Numbered from the stretch's first letter, positions 43,669-53,945 are shown. The stretch: 64,000 nt of DNA from an uncultured Desulfosporosinus sp. (GCA_927405585.1 CAKMJS010000011.1:27627-91626), one strand, 5' to 3'. Translations and numbers: made by a program. Notes: generated from the sequence alone by a model not told the origin.

Positions 43669-44250
43669 TTGGAGTTCCCTTACGGAGAATGGGTGATTCT
43701 TTTCTTAGCGCTTGCTACGTGGGTTGAAAAACGAGCCTCTCGACGTTTTTTCCTGATGCTGATGATCGCCTGGTTAATAGGAAAATGTTTTGAGGTAGTT
43801 TTCCCTGCGAGCTTGCCGTGGCATTGGCACTTCGCACGGTTGGCCGTTATGCTTGCTTTTTGGCAGTGGGCGTGGCAACGTTCTAATCGTCGTTTCTTGC
43901 CACTCGTCTTTACGAGCTTTGTCGCAGGCCTTGAAACGCTTTTTCTCGTCAATCAACCTGGGGTGATACCTTATGAAGCCTGGATTTTTTCGGCGGTGCT
44001 GGTCGTTGTCGCAGGGGTGACCGCTAAATCGTATTGGGGAACAGCAGCCACTTTCACAGCAAGCCTTCTTGTGAACCAACTTTTTGTGCGTTTTTCTTAT
44101 GAGGGGATTGTATGGCGTGTAGATTTTCCTGATCCGTTTATTTGGAATTTCGGGGTGGGATTCTTTGCAGTATGGGCTGGACTGCGTCTAGGCTGGTATT
44201 ATTACAAGGCCTATGAGCCCGCGGAAGAACAAGAACAAGAACTGCTGTAG
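43669..44250 (+). CDS. Hypothetical membrane protein at the YphA position
   Basis: This 193-residue protein has about six hydrophobic segments rich in Trp and Phe and an acidic C-terminus (EPAEEQEQELL). I do not recognise the family from sequence. In Bacillus subtilis the membrane protein YphA occupies a similar place between the S1-protein gene and der, so it may be a positional analogue. TTG start with GAGGAGGGG upstream. Confidence 0.7.
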   Translation: MEFPYGEWVILFLALATWVEKRASRRFFLMLMIAWLIGKCFEVVFPASLPWHWHFARLAVMLAFWQWAWQRSNRRFLPLVFTSFVAGLETLFLVNQPGVIPYEAWIFSAVLVVVAGVTAKSYWGTAATFTASLLVNQLFVRFSYEGIVWRVDFPDPFIWNFGVGFFAVWAGLRLGWYYYKAYEPAEEQEQELL

Positions 44251-44337
44251 CAGGTGTGTGAGTTTTGTAGTATACTTGAAAGCGATTGAGGCTGGAAAAA
44301 TATGCCCTGATCTGGAATGTCAGGAGGAGGAACTATT

Positions 44338-45669
44338 TTGCCTAAGGGGCTTGTGATCGCGGCGGTTAACCCAGGGAGTATTGCAGAAGAAATGGAGCTT
44401 CAAGCCGGAGACCGTGTTCTGGCTGTGAATGAAGAAGAAATTAACGATATTATTGACTTTCAGTTTGGCATATCCGAAGACGATTATACTCTGCTGATCG
44501 AAAAACCAACTGGTGAACTTTGGGAGATTGACATAGAGAAGGATTCTGGAGAATTCTTAGGGTTAGAGGTCGAGACGATAAGTGCTGAGGGTTTAAAGGT
44601 ATGTCGAAATAATTGCACATTTTGTTTTATTGCCCAAATGCCGAAAGGATTGAGGGCAAGTCTTTATGATAAAGATGACGATTACCGCTTATCAATGACC
44701 CAGGGGAGTTTCATCACCCTGTCTAATTTGAGTGAGGAAGAAATCGAGCGAATTCTTCGCATGCATCTCAGTCCGCTTTATATTTCTGTTCACGCCTGGA
44801 ACCCAGAAGTACGTGCTCGTCTTATGAAGAATCCACACGCCGGTAAGCTGCCAGAACAAATCAAACGGTTTGCAGAGGCTGGAATTGTAATCCATGCTCA
44901 AGTTGTCTTAGTCCCAGAGCATAACGATGGAGACGTGCTCCGGGAAACCGTCGAACGCTTAGCTGAGCTCTATCCTTCGGTACAATCGATTGGTGTCGTA
45001 CCGGTGGGTTTAACCCGCTACCGCGAACAGCTTACTCCACTGCGGGGCTTCACGTCAGCAGAAGCGAGCGAGGTTCTCGATCAAGCTGAGAAGTGGCAAA
45101 AGCACTTCTTTGAGCAGATGGGTCGGCATGTTGTGTATTTTGCCGATGAATTTTATATTATAGCCGGACGGGAATTTCCTGAGGCTTCCGTATATGATGA
45201 CTTTCCACAATTAGAAAATGGTGTAGGAATGGCCCGCAAATTCATGAATGAGCTAGAAGCCGGCTGGAAGCATTTGCCGGATAAAATATCAGAACGCCAG
45301 GTGCATCTAATTACTGGAACTTCAGCGCAAGAGCTGTTTGAAGTGTGGCGCAGACGTTTAATGGAGCAGGTGACAGGTATAACGCTCACGGTACACGCCA
45401 TACGCAATGATTTTTTTGGACCCTCCGTCACGGCTGCGGGCTTGGTTACGGCTCAGGATATCGCCGAGCAATTAGGAGATTTGTCAGGCGAGGAGTTTCT
45501 CATTCCGCAGGTCATGCTTAAGGCAGATGAAGACATCTTTCTCGACGATCTGAGCGTCAAATGGTTAGAAGAAACGGTGAATGGAACGGCGATTATTGTC
45601 GAAAACCATGGGCTCTCATTTTTAGAGCAAGTGATTGGATATTCTTTGGAGGTGGAACGCTTTGAGTAA
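44338..45669 (+). CDS. DUF512 protein with PDZ-like N-terminus (radical-SAM-like)
   Basis: This 443-residue protein has a PDZ-like domain at the N-terminus ([31 protein letters not shown]). Then comes [22 protein letters not shown], a Cys cluster of the radical-SAM type, and the DUF512 C-terminal half. TTG 44338 lies 7 nt from AGGAGGAGG; the longer frame from 44317 starts before that site. The family is widespread in Clostridia next to der, suggesting a link to ribosome assembly, but no function is established. It overlaps der by 8 nt. Confidence 0.85.
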   Translation: MPKGLVIAAVNPGSIAEEMELQAGDRVLAVNEEEINDIIDFQFGISEDDYTLLIEKPTGELWEIDIEKDSGEFLGLEVETISAEGLKVCRNNCTFCFIAQMPKGLRASLYDKDDDYRLSMTQGSFITLSNLSEEEIERILRMHLSPLYISVHAWNPEVRARLMKNPHAGKLPEQIKRFAEAGIVIHAQVVLVPEHNDGDVLRETVERLAELYPSVQSIGVVPVGLTRYREQLTPLRGFTSAEASEVLDQAEKWQKHFFEQMGRHVVYFADEFYIIAGREFPEASVYDDFPQLENGVGMARKFMNELEAGWKHLPDKISERQVHLITGTSAQELFEVWRRRLMEQVTGITLTVHAIRNDFFGPSVTAAGLVTAQDIAEQLGDLSGEEFLIPQVMLKADEDIFLDDLSVKWLEETVNGTAIIVENHGLSFLEQVIGYSLEVERFE

Positions 45670-46999
45670 ACCTGTTGTAGCTATTGTGGGACGTCCGAAT
45701 GTTGGGAAGTCCACGTTATTTAATCGTATTACCGGAGGGCTGGTAGCCATTGTAGAAAATATGCCCGGGGTGACGAGAGATCGACTGTATCGAGATGCTG
45801 AGTGGCTTGGACAGAAGTTTGCTTTGATCGATACCGGGGGCATTGAATTTAAAGATGCAGATACACCAATTCCTGCCCAGATGCGCCGGCAAGCGGAAAT
45901 CGCCATGGAAGAAGCGGATGTCGTTATTTTTGTCGTCGATGCCCAATTAGGGCCGACAGGAGATGATGAGATGATTGCTCGGACGTTGCGAAAGTCTGGA
46001 AAACCTGTCATCCTCGCTGCCAATAAAGTAGAAAACTTCGAGCAAATTGAAGGTCAACTTTACGACTTCTTAAGCTTTGGATTAGGAGAAGCCATTCCTA
46101 TTTCAGCGGTGCATGGTATGAATACCGGTGATATGCTCGACTTAGTGATTTCCAATTTTCCAGAGAATAACGACGAAGAGTATGATCCGGATGTGATCCG
46201 CATTTCGGTGATCGGACGACCCAATGTCGGAAAATCATCCTTAGTCAATACGATGCTTGGAAAAAACAGAGTGATCGTCAGTAACATCCCCGGTACAACC
46301 CGCGATGCGATTGATACCCCCTTTGAACAAGATGGGAAGCATTATGTCCTCATTGATACGGCCGGGATGCGTCGTAAAGCGCGTATCGATGAACTCACCG
46401 AGCAATATAGTGTGGTTCGTTCCCTTCGCGCAGTGGATCGCTCGGATGTAATCCTCATGCTGATCGATGCCGTGGACGGGGTGACAGAACAAGACAAAAA
46501 GATTGCAGGGTATGCCCATGAAGCGGGTAAAGCCATTATTTTAGTGGTCAACAAATGGGATCTCGTGGAAAAGGACGAGAAGACCATTAATAAATTTGAA
46601 AAGGCGATTCGCGAAGAATTAGGGTTTATGCAGTACGCTCCCACGATGTTCATCTCAGCCTTGACGGGACAGCGGGTTACAAAGATCATTGAGCTTGTGG
46701 ATTTTGTCGTTGAACAAAACGCAACCCGAGTGACGACGGCTACCTTGAACACCTTATTGAGAGAATGGCTCCATCTCAACCCCCCTCCGTCGGATAAAGG
46801 GCGACGCTTAAAGGTTCGATACCTTACCCAGGTGGGCGTTAAGCCCCCAACCTTTGTTTTCTTTGTCAATGACCCTGAATTAATGCATTTTTCCTATAAA
46901 CGCTATTTAGAGAACCAGATGCGAAAACATTTCGGCTTTGAGGGGACTCCAATCCGGATTGTCGTTCGACAAAAAGATGAAGAGAAAGAGAAGGACTAA
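45662..46999 (+). CDS. der: Ribosome-assembly GTPase Der
   Basis: This double-GTPase (445 residues) works in late 50S subunit assembly. Both G domains are seen: [15 protein letters not shown] with DTGGIE and NKVE, and [15 protein letters not shown] with [13 protein letters not shown] and NKWD. A KH-like C-terminal domain ends in [21 protein letters not shown] start with GGAGGTGG upstream, inside the end of the DUF512 gene. Confidence 0.95.
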   Translation: MSKPVVAIVGRPNVGKSTLFNRITGGLVAIVENMPGVTRDRLYRDAEWLGQKFALIDTGGIEFKDADTPIPAQMRRQAEIAMEEADVVIFVVDAQLGPTGDDEMIARTLRKSGKPVILAANKVENFEQIEGQLYDFLSFGLGEAIPISAVHGMNTGDMLDLVISNFPENNDEEYDPDVIRISVIGRPNVGKSSLVNTMLGKNRVIVSNIPGTTRDAIDTPFEQDGKHYVLIDTAGMRRKARIDELTEQYSVVRSLRAVDRSDVILMLIDAVDGVTEQDKKIAGYAHEAGKAIILVVNKWDLVEKDEKTINKFEKAIREELGFMQYAPTMFISALTGQRVTKIIELVDFVVEQNATRVTTATLNTLLREWLHLNPPPSDKGRRLKVRYLTQVGVKPPTFVFFVNDPELMHFSYKRYLENQMRKHFGFEGTPIRIVVRQKDEEKEKD

Positions 47000-47002
47000 A
47001 CC

Positions 47003-47590
47003 ATGCCACGCTACTTAATATTTATCTTAGCGTATTGCCTGGGTGCCATCCCCTTTGCCTATTTAGCGGGTCAATTGAAAGGGATTGACGTTCGTCTTCA
47101 CGGTAGCGGAAATATTGGCACGACCAATGCCTTTCGCCTTTTAGGAGTTAAACTAGGCATCGCAGTGTTGCTCGGAGATTTCTTGAAGGGGGCAATAGCT
47201 GCTGCTCTAGGCTTCTGGGCTTATGGCGCTTGGGGAGGAATCATTGGGGGATTTCTGGCCATGGCGGCACATAGCTGGAATCCTTTGTTTGGCTTTAAGC
47301 CCAGTGGCAAAGGGGTTGCTGCGGGCTTTGGAATTATTACCGTCTTGATGCCGAAAGTTATGTTTTTAGCAATCGCCATGTTTATCTTAGTGGTGTGGAT
47401 CACACGCTATGTTTCCATGGGTTCCGTGGTCGGAGCTCTGACGGTCGCTATATGCGTCTTTGTCTTTCCGGAACCGTTTGCCTATCGGTTGTTTGGGTTG
47501 GTGGCTGCCTCGGGCGTGATCGCACTTCATCGAGCAAATATCAAACGTGTCTTACAAGGGACGGAACATCGTTTTGGGGATAAAAAATAA
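47003..47590 (+). CDS. plsY: Acyl-phosphate glycerol-3-phosphate acyltransferase
   Basis: The first acyltransferase of phospholipid synthesis, using acyl-phosphate. The 195-residue membrane protein has [35 protein letters not shown] and a final [17 protein letters not shown], the three family blocks. It starts 3 nt after the der stop. Confidence 0.95.
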   Translation: MPRYLIFILAYCLGAIPFAYLAGQLKGIDVRLHGSGNIGTTNAFRLLGVKLGIAVLLGDFLKGAIAAALGFWAYGAWGGIIGGFLAMAAHSWNPLFGFKPSGKGVAAGFGIITVLMPKVMFLAIAMFILVVWITRYVSMGSVVGALTVAICVFVFPEPFAYRLFGLVAASGVIALHRANIKRVLQGTEHRFGDKK

Positions 47591-47739
47591 GCGAGGCTAA
47601 ATGCGAGGTTCGAAGTTCGAGGTGCGAAGCACGAAAGACCGAAGACCGAAGACGAGGCCTGAAGTCGGAGTTTAAGTTAGAGGCGCGAGCATCGAGCATC
47701 GCACATCGCACATCGCGCCTCGCATGAAGGAGGAAGAGT
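47591..47739. repeat. Low-complexity intergenic repeat (GCGAGGTTCGAAG type)
   Basis: The plsY-gpsA gap is filled with short reiterated units: CGAGGTTCGAAG/TTCGAGGTGCGAAG near 47605-47630, GACCGAA in tandem (47636-47650) and CGAGCAT/CGCACAT units (47686-47714). GAGGCGCGA (47680-47688) pairs with TCGCGCCTC (47713-47721). It looks like a mobile or slippage-derived spacer, in marked contrast with the compact genes around it. Confidence 0.6.
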
Positions 47740-48753
47740 ATGCCAAAGGTTGCAGTTTATGGGGCTGGAAGCTGGGGAAGCGCATTAGCTGTAGTCCTTG
47801 CTAATGCGGGCCATCAGGTAGCGCTCATTGGTCGTCATACGGAGGAAATGGAACTTATGCGGACTCACCGCGAAAATGCTCATTATTTACCGGGTGTGAC
47901 CTTGCCTCAAGGAGTACAACCGACGACGGAGCTTACCCTCTTAAACGCCGATTTGGTGGTTTTCAGTGTGCCGTCTCATAGTGTAAGATCGGCGGCCCGT
48001 TTAGTCAAGCCTTACTTAAAGCCAGGGTGCATCGTGGTCAATACGGCAAAAGGAATGGAAGAAGGGTCACACCTTCGCCTTTCCGAAGTCTTGAGTGAGG
48101 AGCTTCCTCAAAATCGGATCGCTGTGTTGTCTGGTCCGAGTCACGCGGAAGAGGTCGGACGGAATATGCCGACAACGGTGGTGGTTGCCTCAGATGTTCG
48201 GACGGCCAAAGAGGTTCAAGACCTGATGATGACACCGGAATTTAGAGTATATACTAATCCTGATGTGATCGGGGTCGAACTCGGTGGAGCCTTAAAAAAC
48301 GTCATTGCCTTGTGTACCGGAATTGCCGAGGGATTAGGCTTTGGAGATAACACCAAAGCGGCACTCATGACTCGGGGCTTAGCAGAGATCGCACGCTTAG
48401 GCGTGGCGCTCGGAGGAGATCCGTTGACGTTTGCCGGATTATCGGGCGTGGGTGACCTCATTGTGACCTGTACGAGTCCTCATAGTCGGAATCGACGGGC
48501 AGGAGTCTCTCTAGGGCAAGGTAAACCCTTAGAAACGGTGCTTAAAGAGGTTGGAATGGTAGTCGAAGGGGTTAGAGCCGCCCGGATTGCCTATCAGCTT
48601 AGTATAGAGAAACATATCTCGATGCCTATTACAGAGCAAGCTTATAAAGTGCTGTTTGAAGGTGCTGATCCGAAAGTGGCCGTGGCGCATTTGATGGGGC
48701 GAGGGAAACGCCATGAACTTGAAGAAGTCGCAGAAATCAACTGGCTAAATTAA
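47740..48753 (+). CDS. gpsA: Glycerol-3-phosphate dehydrogenase (NAD(P)+)
   Basis: Makes glycerol-3-phosphate for phospholipids from dihydroxyacetone phosphate. The 337-residue protein has VYGAGSWGSALAVVLANAG, NTAKGMEEG, GPSHAEEVGRNMPTTVV and GGALKNVIALCTGIAEGLGFGDNTKAAL with the catalytic Lys. AAGGAGGAAGAG precedes the ATG. Confidence 0.95.
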   Translation: MPKVAVYGAGSWGSALAVVLANAGHQVALIGRHTEEMELMRTHRENAHYLPGVTLPQGVQPTTELTLLNADLVVFSVPSHSVRSAARLVKPYLKPGCIVVNTAKGMEEGSHLRLSEVLSEELPQNRIAVLSGPSHAEEVGRNMPTTVVVASDVRTAKEVQDLMMTPEFRVYTNPDVIGVELGGALKNVIALCTGIAEGLGFGDNTKAALMTRGLAEIARLGVALGGDPLTFAGLSGVGDLIVTCTSPHSRNRRAGVSLGQGKPLETVLKEVGMVVEGVRAARIAYQLSIEKHISMPITEQAYKVLFEGADPKVAVAHLMGRGKRHELEEVAEINWLN

Positions 48754-48805
48754 AATTAAATTAAATTAGATAAATTAGATTCATATTTTTATACTTTGTA
48801 TCATA

Positions 48806-48847
48806 GACGTAGAAGAGGTTATTAAAAAAACCTTTTCTGCGTTTTTT
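48806..48847 (+). terminator. Terminator after gpsA
   Basis: GACG-AGAA-AGGTT pairs with AACCT-TTCT-CGTT with single mismatches, followed by TTTTTC. It lies about 50 bp after the gpsA stop and separates the housekeeping operon from spoIVA. Confidence 0.7.
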
Positions 48848-48856
48848 CATGTGAAG

Positions 48857-48886
48857 TCATATTTGCCCAAAAGAATCAATATACTT
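48857..48886 (+). promoter_or_regulatory. Possible sigma-E-type promoter of spoIVA
   Basis: TCATATT (48857-48863) and ATATACTT (48879-48886), 15 bp apart, resemble the -35 ATATT and -10 CATACANT of mother-cell sigma-E promoters. In Bacillus spoIVA is transcribed by sigma-E; by analogy this is the likely promoter. The -10 match is imperfect. Confidence 0.4.
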
Positions 48887-48899
48887 ATATTGCTTAAGG

Positions 48900-48996
48900 T
48901 GCTAGTCCGGGTATCGGGAAGCCACGTGTTACTAGGAGGTGGAAGGGGAGATAAGGTGGAGGCCCTTCCCCAATTGGGGACAGCACTCAAAAGGGA
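48900..48996 (+). other. G-rich structured leader of spoIVA
   Basis: In the leader, GTGCT (48900-48904) can pair with AGCAC near 48980 and GGAAGGGG near 48941 with CCCTTCC near 48963. GGGTATCGGG and GTGGAGG-rich tracts lie between. The pairing suggests a closed multi-arm RNA just before the ribosome site (AAGGGAGGG). No known riboswitch class was recognised. Confidence 0.35.
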
Positions 48997-49008
48997 GGGA
49001 AAAAACTA

Positions 49009-50493
49009 ATGGAAAAAGTAGACATTTTTAGGGATATCGCAGAACGTACGGGGGGCGATATCTACCTCGGTGTCGTCGGGCCAGTCCGCACAGGAAAGTC
49101 CACCTTTATCAAACGATTCATGGACCTCCTAGTCCTGCCAAACATCCAAGATGCCTTTGAGCGGGAGCGGGCCAAAGATGAGCTACCTCAAAGTGGAACG
49201 GGACGAATGATCACGACGACAGAACCCAAGTTTATTCCATCAGAATCAGTAGAGATTGTTGTTAAAGACACGATTCACATGAATGTTCGTTTGGTGGACT
49301 GTGTAGGCTACACAGTGGAAGGTGCTCTAGGGTACGAGACCGAAGACAGTGAAGAGCCTCGCATGATGAAAACCTCCTGGAGTGACGAGCCGATGTCGTT
49401 CCAGGCTGCAGCTGAAATGGGTACTCGTAAAGTCATCAGCGATCATGCCACGATCGGTATAGTCGTTACGACTGATGGATCGATCACGGATATTCCTCGA
49501 GAGGCATATATCGATGCCGAGGAACGGGTCATTTCTGAACTTCGCCAGCTCGGAAAACCCTATGTAGTCATTTTAAATACTACTCGCCCTTATGCAGAAA
49601 ACACCTTAGAGTTAAGTCGTTCTCTCGAGGAGAAATACGAGATTCCAGTCATTGCGGTGAATTGTCTGGAAATGAACAACGATGATATCACCCAAATTCT
49701 TGAGGAAGTCCTGTATGAATTCCCCGTCTCTGAAGTCAATATCGATCTGCCCAAATGGGTGGAGGAACTTGACCAGATTCATCCAGTGCGGGCAGCTTTT
49801 GAAGAGACCGTGCGTAAAGCAATCGAAGGGGTACGGCGCTTGCGGGACATTGATCAAGCCTTGGATGCCTTAACAGAATGTCAATATGCTCAAGATGTTC
49901 TCCTAAAAGAAATGAACTTAGGCACAGGCGTAGCGAACGTTGAAATCACCGCTGTCGACGGGTTATTTAAGACCGTCTTACAAGATCTCACAGGGACAGT
50001 CATTGAAGGGGATCATTCCATGCTCCGCCTAGTATTAGACTACAGCAAGGCTAAGAGAGAATGGGATAAACTATCTGCGGCGATTGAGGAAGTTCGGATC
50101 AATGGCTATGGCGTTGTCACACCCCAACTTGAAGAAATGTTCCTAGAAGAACCTGAACTCGTGAAACAAGGGGGACATTACGGGATCAAGCTCAAGGCAA
50201 GTGCTCCCTCGTTGCATATCATAAGAGCGGACGTTACCACAGAAATTACGCCTTTGATCGGAACGGAACGGCAAGCCGAAGAACTTGTAAAATATATGCT
50301 GGATGAGTTTGAGAGCGATCCGAAGAAGGTTTGGGAATCAAATATTTTCGGTAAATCCTTGCATAATTTAGTTCGAGAAGGAATTCAAAATAAAATTTAT
50401 CGGATGCCGGAAAATGCCCAGCATAAGCTTCAAGATACGTTACAGCGGATTGTCAATGACGGTAGCGGAGGGTTAATCTGCATTATCATTTAA
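49009..50493 (+). CDS. spoIVA: Spore morphogenesis ATPase SpoIVA
   Basis: The coat scaffold protein that polymerises on the forespore surface with ATP. The 494-residue protein has the P-loop GPVRTGKSTFIKRF (residues 24-37), the middle domain and a C-terminus ending GGLICIII. AAGGGAGGG precedes the ATG. It proves that the organism belongs to an endospore-forming lineage. It has its own promoter and terminator. Confidence 0.96.
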   Translation: MEKVDIFRDIAERTGGDIYLGVVGPVRTGKSTFIKRFMDLLVLPNIQDAFERERAKDELPQSGTGRMITTTEPKFIPSESVEIVVKDTIHMNVRLVDCVGYTVEGALGYETEDSEEPRMMKTSWSDEPMSFQAAAEMGTRKVISDHATIGIVVTTDGSITDIPREAYIDAEERVISELRQLGKPYVVILNTTRPYAENTLELSRSLEEKYEIPVIAVNCLEMNNDDITQILEEVLYEFPVSEVNIDLPKWVEELDQIHPVRAAFEETVRKAIEGVRRLRDIDQALDALTECQYAQDVLLKEMNLGTGVANVEITAVDGLFKTVLQDLTGTVIEGDHSMLRLVLDYSKAKREWDKLSAAIEEVRINGYGVVTPQLEEMFLEEPELVKQGGHYGIKLKASAPSLHIIRADVTTEITPLIGTERQAEELVKYMLDEFESDPKKVWESNIFGKSLHNLVREGIQNKIYRMPENAQHKLQDTLQRIVNDGSGGLICIII

Positions 50494-50526
50494 CTGTTTA
50501 GGCGTAAGGAAACATATATTAGTTAA

Positions 50527-50570
50527 AAGGACGTTTGGAATGCCGCTTATGCGGTTCCAGCGTCCTTTTT
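50527..50570 (+). terminator. Terminator after spoIVA
   Basis: GGACG/CGTCC and TGGAA-CCGC/GCGG-TTCCA form a long interrupted stem with TTAT loop and a TTTTT tail. It starts 34 bp after the stop codon. Confidence 0.85.
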
Positions 50571-50949
50571 CTGTATCGTAAACACCCTAATATATTTGCA
50601 CAAATGCATAAATTATATTGTAATTTTCAGATAAATAATATATCCTATGAACATAGGAGAATTTGGTATGCGATGTTGCAAAAGAACAATGAACAAAAAA
50701 CGCTGTATATTGCTGATATTTAGCTAGTTTAATGGTTGTTGGCAAGATAAATCTAGTTATTATTGTTTAGTTATAAAAAAGAATATGCAGACGTCAGGAG
50801 TTATGCAATTATGCATAATTAACGAGTCTTTGCTAGAGCGCATGGAAAACCCCCTATGAGAGAAGGTGATTTTCCCTAGGTTATGAAAGTATTGGTGGAT
50901 GGGTATTCTTTGGGTCATATTGTGAATTTAGATTTGAAGGGAGATATTT
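50571..50949 (+). promoter_or_regulatory. AT-rich control region of the glutaconyl-CoA decarboxylase operon
   Basis: About 380 bp with no credible gene. TTGGCA (50739-50744) and TATTGT (50761-50766), 16 bp apart, form a weak sigma-70-type promoter. The perfect palindrome ATTATGCATAAT near 50809 could be an operator. A sigma-54-like GG...GC pair near 50668 has the wrong spacing (11 bp). Confidence 0.35.
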
Positions 50950-52713
50950 GTGTCTATGCATAGAAAGCAAACAGCACTGCGACCTTACTTCGAAAAGATG
51001 TCCGATATAGGGAAACCTTTAAGTGCCGGAGAAATAAAACGTACTGAAGATAACGTTCAATTAATTCAAGAACAAGAAGAAATCATGTCAAAAGCCATCG
51101 AAGCAGTTAAAAATGCGGGTGTATCCGCTGAGCAGATACGAAAAAGAGGTCAGATGACCGTTTGGGATAGACTAGATTATCTGGTTGACGCTGGAACTTG
51201 GTGCTCTTTACATACACTTTATAACCCAGAAGATAACGAAGAAGGCTGTACGGGTGTTGTTGATGGCCTAGGCAAAATCAATGGAAAATGGGCCGCAATT
51301 ATAGCTTTTGATAATAAGGTTATGGCAGGGGCTTGGATTTCTGGTCAAGCTGAGAATATTTTAAGAGTTACTGACTTGGCGAAAAGGCTTAATATTCCTT
51401 TAGTTTGGCTCACTAATTGTAGTGGGGTTAAACTAATGGAGCAAGAGAAGGTTTATGCTGATCGGCGGGGAAGTGGCGCTGCTTTCTATAGACATGCAGA
51501 CCTGAACCGACTGGGGATTCCAATCTTAAATGCTATTTATGGAACAAACCCCGCTGGTGGAGGCTATCAAGGAATCAGTCCTACGATCCTGCTGGCTCAC
51601 AAGGATGCAAATATTGCAGTGGGCGGTGCTGGGATTGTGGGAGGAATGAATCCTAAAGGCTTTTTTGACTTGGAATCAGCCCAACAATTAATCGATGCAA
51701 CAAAGGGCTTTAAAGCAAAGGCCCCGGGGCGAGTGGAAACTCATTTTGATGAAACAGCTTATTTCAGAGAAGTCCATGATACCGAAACAGGCGTCTTAGA
51801 TGGGATCAAAGAGTATATGAGTGGCATGCCAGCTTTTGATCCGAAGGTTTTTCGGGTTGCTGAAGCAGCTGACCCTAAGTATTCTGTTCAAGATTTAAAT
51901 AGAATTTTACCTGCCAATCCCAAAAGAACCTATGATGCTATTCAAGTCTTGGCTCGGCTTACAGATAATAGTGAATTTATGGAGTACAGACCGGATTACG
52001 GCCCAGAGGTCTTTACGGGAGTAGCAAAAATAGATGGGTTCCCAGTCGGTGTGATCGGTAATAGACAAGGATTAATACCTGACTATCCGGAGTACGCAGC
52101 AGGGACCTATGTGGGAATAGGCGGTAAACATTATCGTCAGGGACTTATCAAACAGTCCGAATTTGTCACTTTCTGCAATCGAGATAACTTGCCAATCATC
52201 TGGCTACAAGATACCACCGGAATCGATGTAGGAGATATTGCTGAGGAGGCCGAGTTGCTTGCACTGGGTCAGAGCTTGATATATTCCATCCAAAAAACGG
52301 ATGTCGCTATGATGTGTGTTGTCTTGAGAAAAGGAACGGCTGCTGCTCATTATATTATGGGTGGTCCCCAAGCCAATGATAACAACGCCTTCACTCTAGG
52401 AACACCATTGTCTGAAATCAATGTGATGCATGGAGAAACTGCTGCTGCCGCTTCTTATGCCAGAAGGCTGGTCAAAGAACAAGCGGCTGGCAACGATTTA
52501 GGGCCAACCATTGATAAAATGAATCAAATGGTTAAGGATTATGAAGAAAAATCAAGGCCAGTGTTTTGTGCACAGCAAGGGTTTGTGGATGAGGTAGTCA
52601 CCCTCCCCGATTTAAGAAAATACTGCGTTGCTTTTGCTGGTGCAAATTATCAAAACCCTAAATCGATCACACCAATCCATCAGATGATCTTGCCGAGGAC
52701 GATCAAGGGTTGA
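50950..52713 (+). CDS. gcdA: Glutaconyl-CoA decarboxylase alpha subunit (carboxyltransferase)
   Basis: The biotin-dependent carboxyltransferase that removes CO2 from glutaconyl-CoA and passes it to biotin on the carrier subunit. The 587-residue product matches the length of characterised GcdA. It has both crotonase-fold halves: CTGVVDGLGKINGKWAAI, YGTNPAGGGYQGISPTILLA, IWLQDTTGIDVGDIAEEAELL and GTAAAHYIMGGPQANDNNAF. GTG start with AAGGGAG 6 nt upstream. The biotin carrier, delta and beta genes lie downstream after two other genes. A related decarboxylase substrate cannot be excluded. Confidence 0.88.
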   Translation: MSMHRKQTALRPYFEKMSDIGKPLSAGEIKRTEDNVQLIQEQEEIMSKAIEAVKNAGVSAEQIRKRGQMTVWDRLDYLVDAGTWCSLHTLYNPEDNEEGCTGVVDGLGKINGKWAAIIAFDNKVMAGAWISGQAENILRVTDLAKRLNIPLVWLTNCSGVKLMEQEKVYADRRGSGAAFYRHADLNRLGIPILNAIYGTNPAGGGYQGISPTILLAHKDANIAVGGAGIVGGMNPKGFFDLESAQQLIDATKGFKAKAPGRVETHFDETAYFREVHDTETGVLDGIKEYMSGMPAFDPKVFRVAEAADPKYSVQDLNRILPANPKRTYDAIQVLARLTDNSEFMEYRPDYGPEVFTGVAKIDGFPVGVIGNRQGLIPDYPEYAAGTYVGIGGKHYRQGLIKQSEFVTFCNRDNLPIIWLQDTTGIDVGDIAEEAELLALGQSLIYSIQKTDVAMMCVVLRKGTAAAHYIMGGPQANDNNAFTLGTPLSEINVMHGETAAAASYARRLVKEQAAGNDLGPTIDKMNQMVKDYEEKSRPVFCAQQGFVDEVVTLPDLRKYCVAFAGANYQNPKSITPIHQMILPRTIKG

Positions 52714-52767
52714 AAAGTTGCAGGAAGTGGGAGCGCGATTAGATAAGGGAAGCAGAGGCGGGGAAAA

Positions 52768-53925
52768 ATGAATTTTGGATTAACCGAAGAGCAGAGAATG
52801 GTTCAAGATATGGCTCGGAATTTTGCTGAAAAGGAAATTGCGCCTTATGTTGAAGAAGATGAAGATAATCATTACTACCGCAGAGAGATCCTAACCAAAA
52901 TGGGTGACTTAGGCTTATTAGGCTGGAGCATACCAGAAGAGTATGGCGGAAACGGCATGGGTTGGATGGAAGGTGTCGTCGCATTATATGAAATAGCCAA
53001 GGTTCATACGTCGTGGAGGCTAAGTATTAGCGGCAACGTCTGGGGACCAGCCATGACCATCAATGAATGGGGTACTGAGCAACAAAAGCAAAAGTATATA
53101 CCCGATTTAGTAAGTGGGAGGTCTGTCGGAAGTTTTGCGATGACCGAAGCCAACACCGGTTCTGATGTGGCTAGTATGAAGACCTTTGCAGAAGACAAGG
53201 GCGACCACTGGTTGGTGAATGGGTCTAAAATGTGGATATCCGGTGGTCACTCTTGCGATGTTGGTCTCTTATATGCGGTCACTGACAAAGGTGGAGGAGC
53301 TAGGGGATTATCCTGCTTTATAGTGGATTACAATAATACCCCAGGTATTACTAGAATTCCAATTCTCAAGAAAGTTGGGATGTGGCCAGCTCCAACGTCG
53401 GAATTGGTGTTTGAGGACGCTGTGATTCCGAAGGAAAACCTGTTAGGTCCACTTAATAAGGGTTTCCAGATCTGCATGTGGATGTTAAACAACACTCGAA
53501 TGGGGTGTGCTACGGGTGCAGCAGCGCTTTCTGCCGCCTGCCTAGAGGGTTCGGTTCAATATGCTAATGAGCGAACTCAGTTCGGACAACAAATTGGAAA
53601 ACATCAAATGATCCAGCAGCAGCTTGCTGAAATGAAACTAGAGGATGAAGCGGCCAAGTACCTGGTTTATCATGCTGCCTGGCTCAAAGAAAACAAATTA
53701 CCTAACCAACAGGCAACTTCAATTGCTAAGCTATTTGGCTCTAATGCAGCAGTTCATGCAGCCAACGTGGCCATGAAAATCTACGGTTCCTACGGTTACT
53801 CAACCGAATATCCCTGCGGGCGATGGCTCCGTGATGCAAAGCAGTTTGAAACGCTGGAAGGAACATCCAACATTCATATGCAGATTATTGCTAAAATCGA
53901 ACTTGGCTATCAGCCAAATAGGTAA
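52768..53925 (+). CDS. Acyl-CoA dehydrogenase (possibly glutaryl-CoA dehydrogenase)
   Basis: This 385-residue flavoprotein has GSFAMTEANTGSDVASMKTFA, KIYGSYGYSTEYPCGRWLRDAKQ and the catalytic Glu in ETLEGTSNIH. It lies between gcdA and the regulator gene, so it is a candidate for non-decarboxylating oxidation of glutaryl-CoA to glutaconyl-CoA, as in anaerobes that separate the two steps. By sequence alone the chain specificity is open. GGCGGGG lies before the ATG. Confidence 0.85.
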   Translation: MNFGLTEEQRMVQDMARNFAEKEIAPYVEEDEDNHYYRREILTKMGDLGLLGWSIPEEYGGNGMGWMEGVVALYEIAKVHTSWRLSISGNVWGPAMTINEWGTEQQKQKYIPDLVSGRSVGSFAMTEANTGSDVASMKTFAEDKGDHWLVNGSKMWISGGHSCDVGLLYAVTDKGGGARGLSCFIVDYNNTPGITRIPILKKVGMWPAPTSELVFEDAVIPKENLLGPLNKGFQICMWMLNNTRMGCATGAAALSAACLEGSVQYANERTQFGQQIGKHQMIQQQLAEMKLEDEAAKYLVYHAAWLKENKLPNQQATSIAKLFGSNAAVHAANVAMKIYGSYGYSTEYPCGRWLRDAKQFETLEGTSNIHMQIIAKIELGYQPNR

Positions 53926-53945
53926 CAGACCAAGGAGGAAGCAAA

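Noticed and set aside
47591..47739. CRISPR array in the plsY-gpsA gap
   Set aside because: The units are 7-14 bp, variable and contiguous, without spacers of even length.
50660..50685. Sigma-54-like element TTGGTATG...TTGCAA before gcdA
   Set aside because: The GG and GC are 11 bp apart, not 10, and the -24 box is poor. Sigma-54 promoters tolerate almost no spacing change.
50535..50723. 62-codon frame after spoIVA
   Set aside because: It starts inside the spoIVA terminator stem, has no ribosome site and no recognisable protein features.
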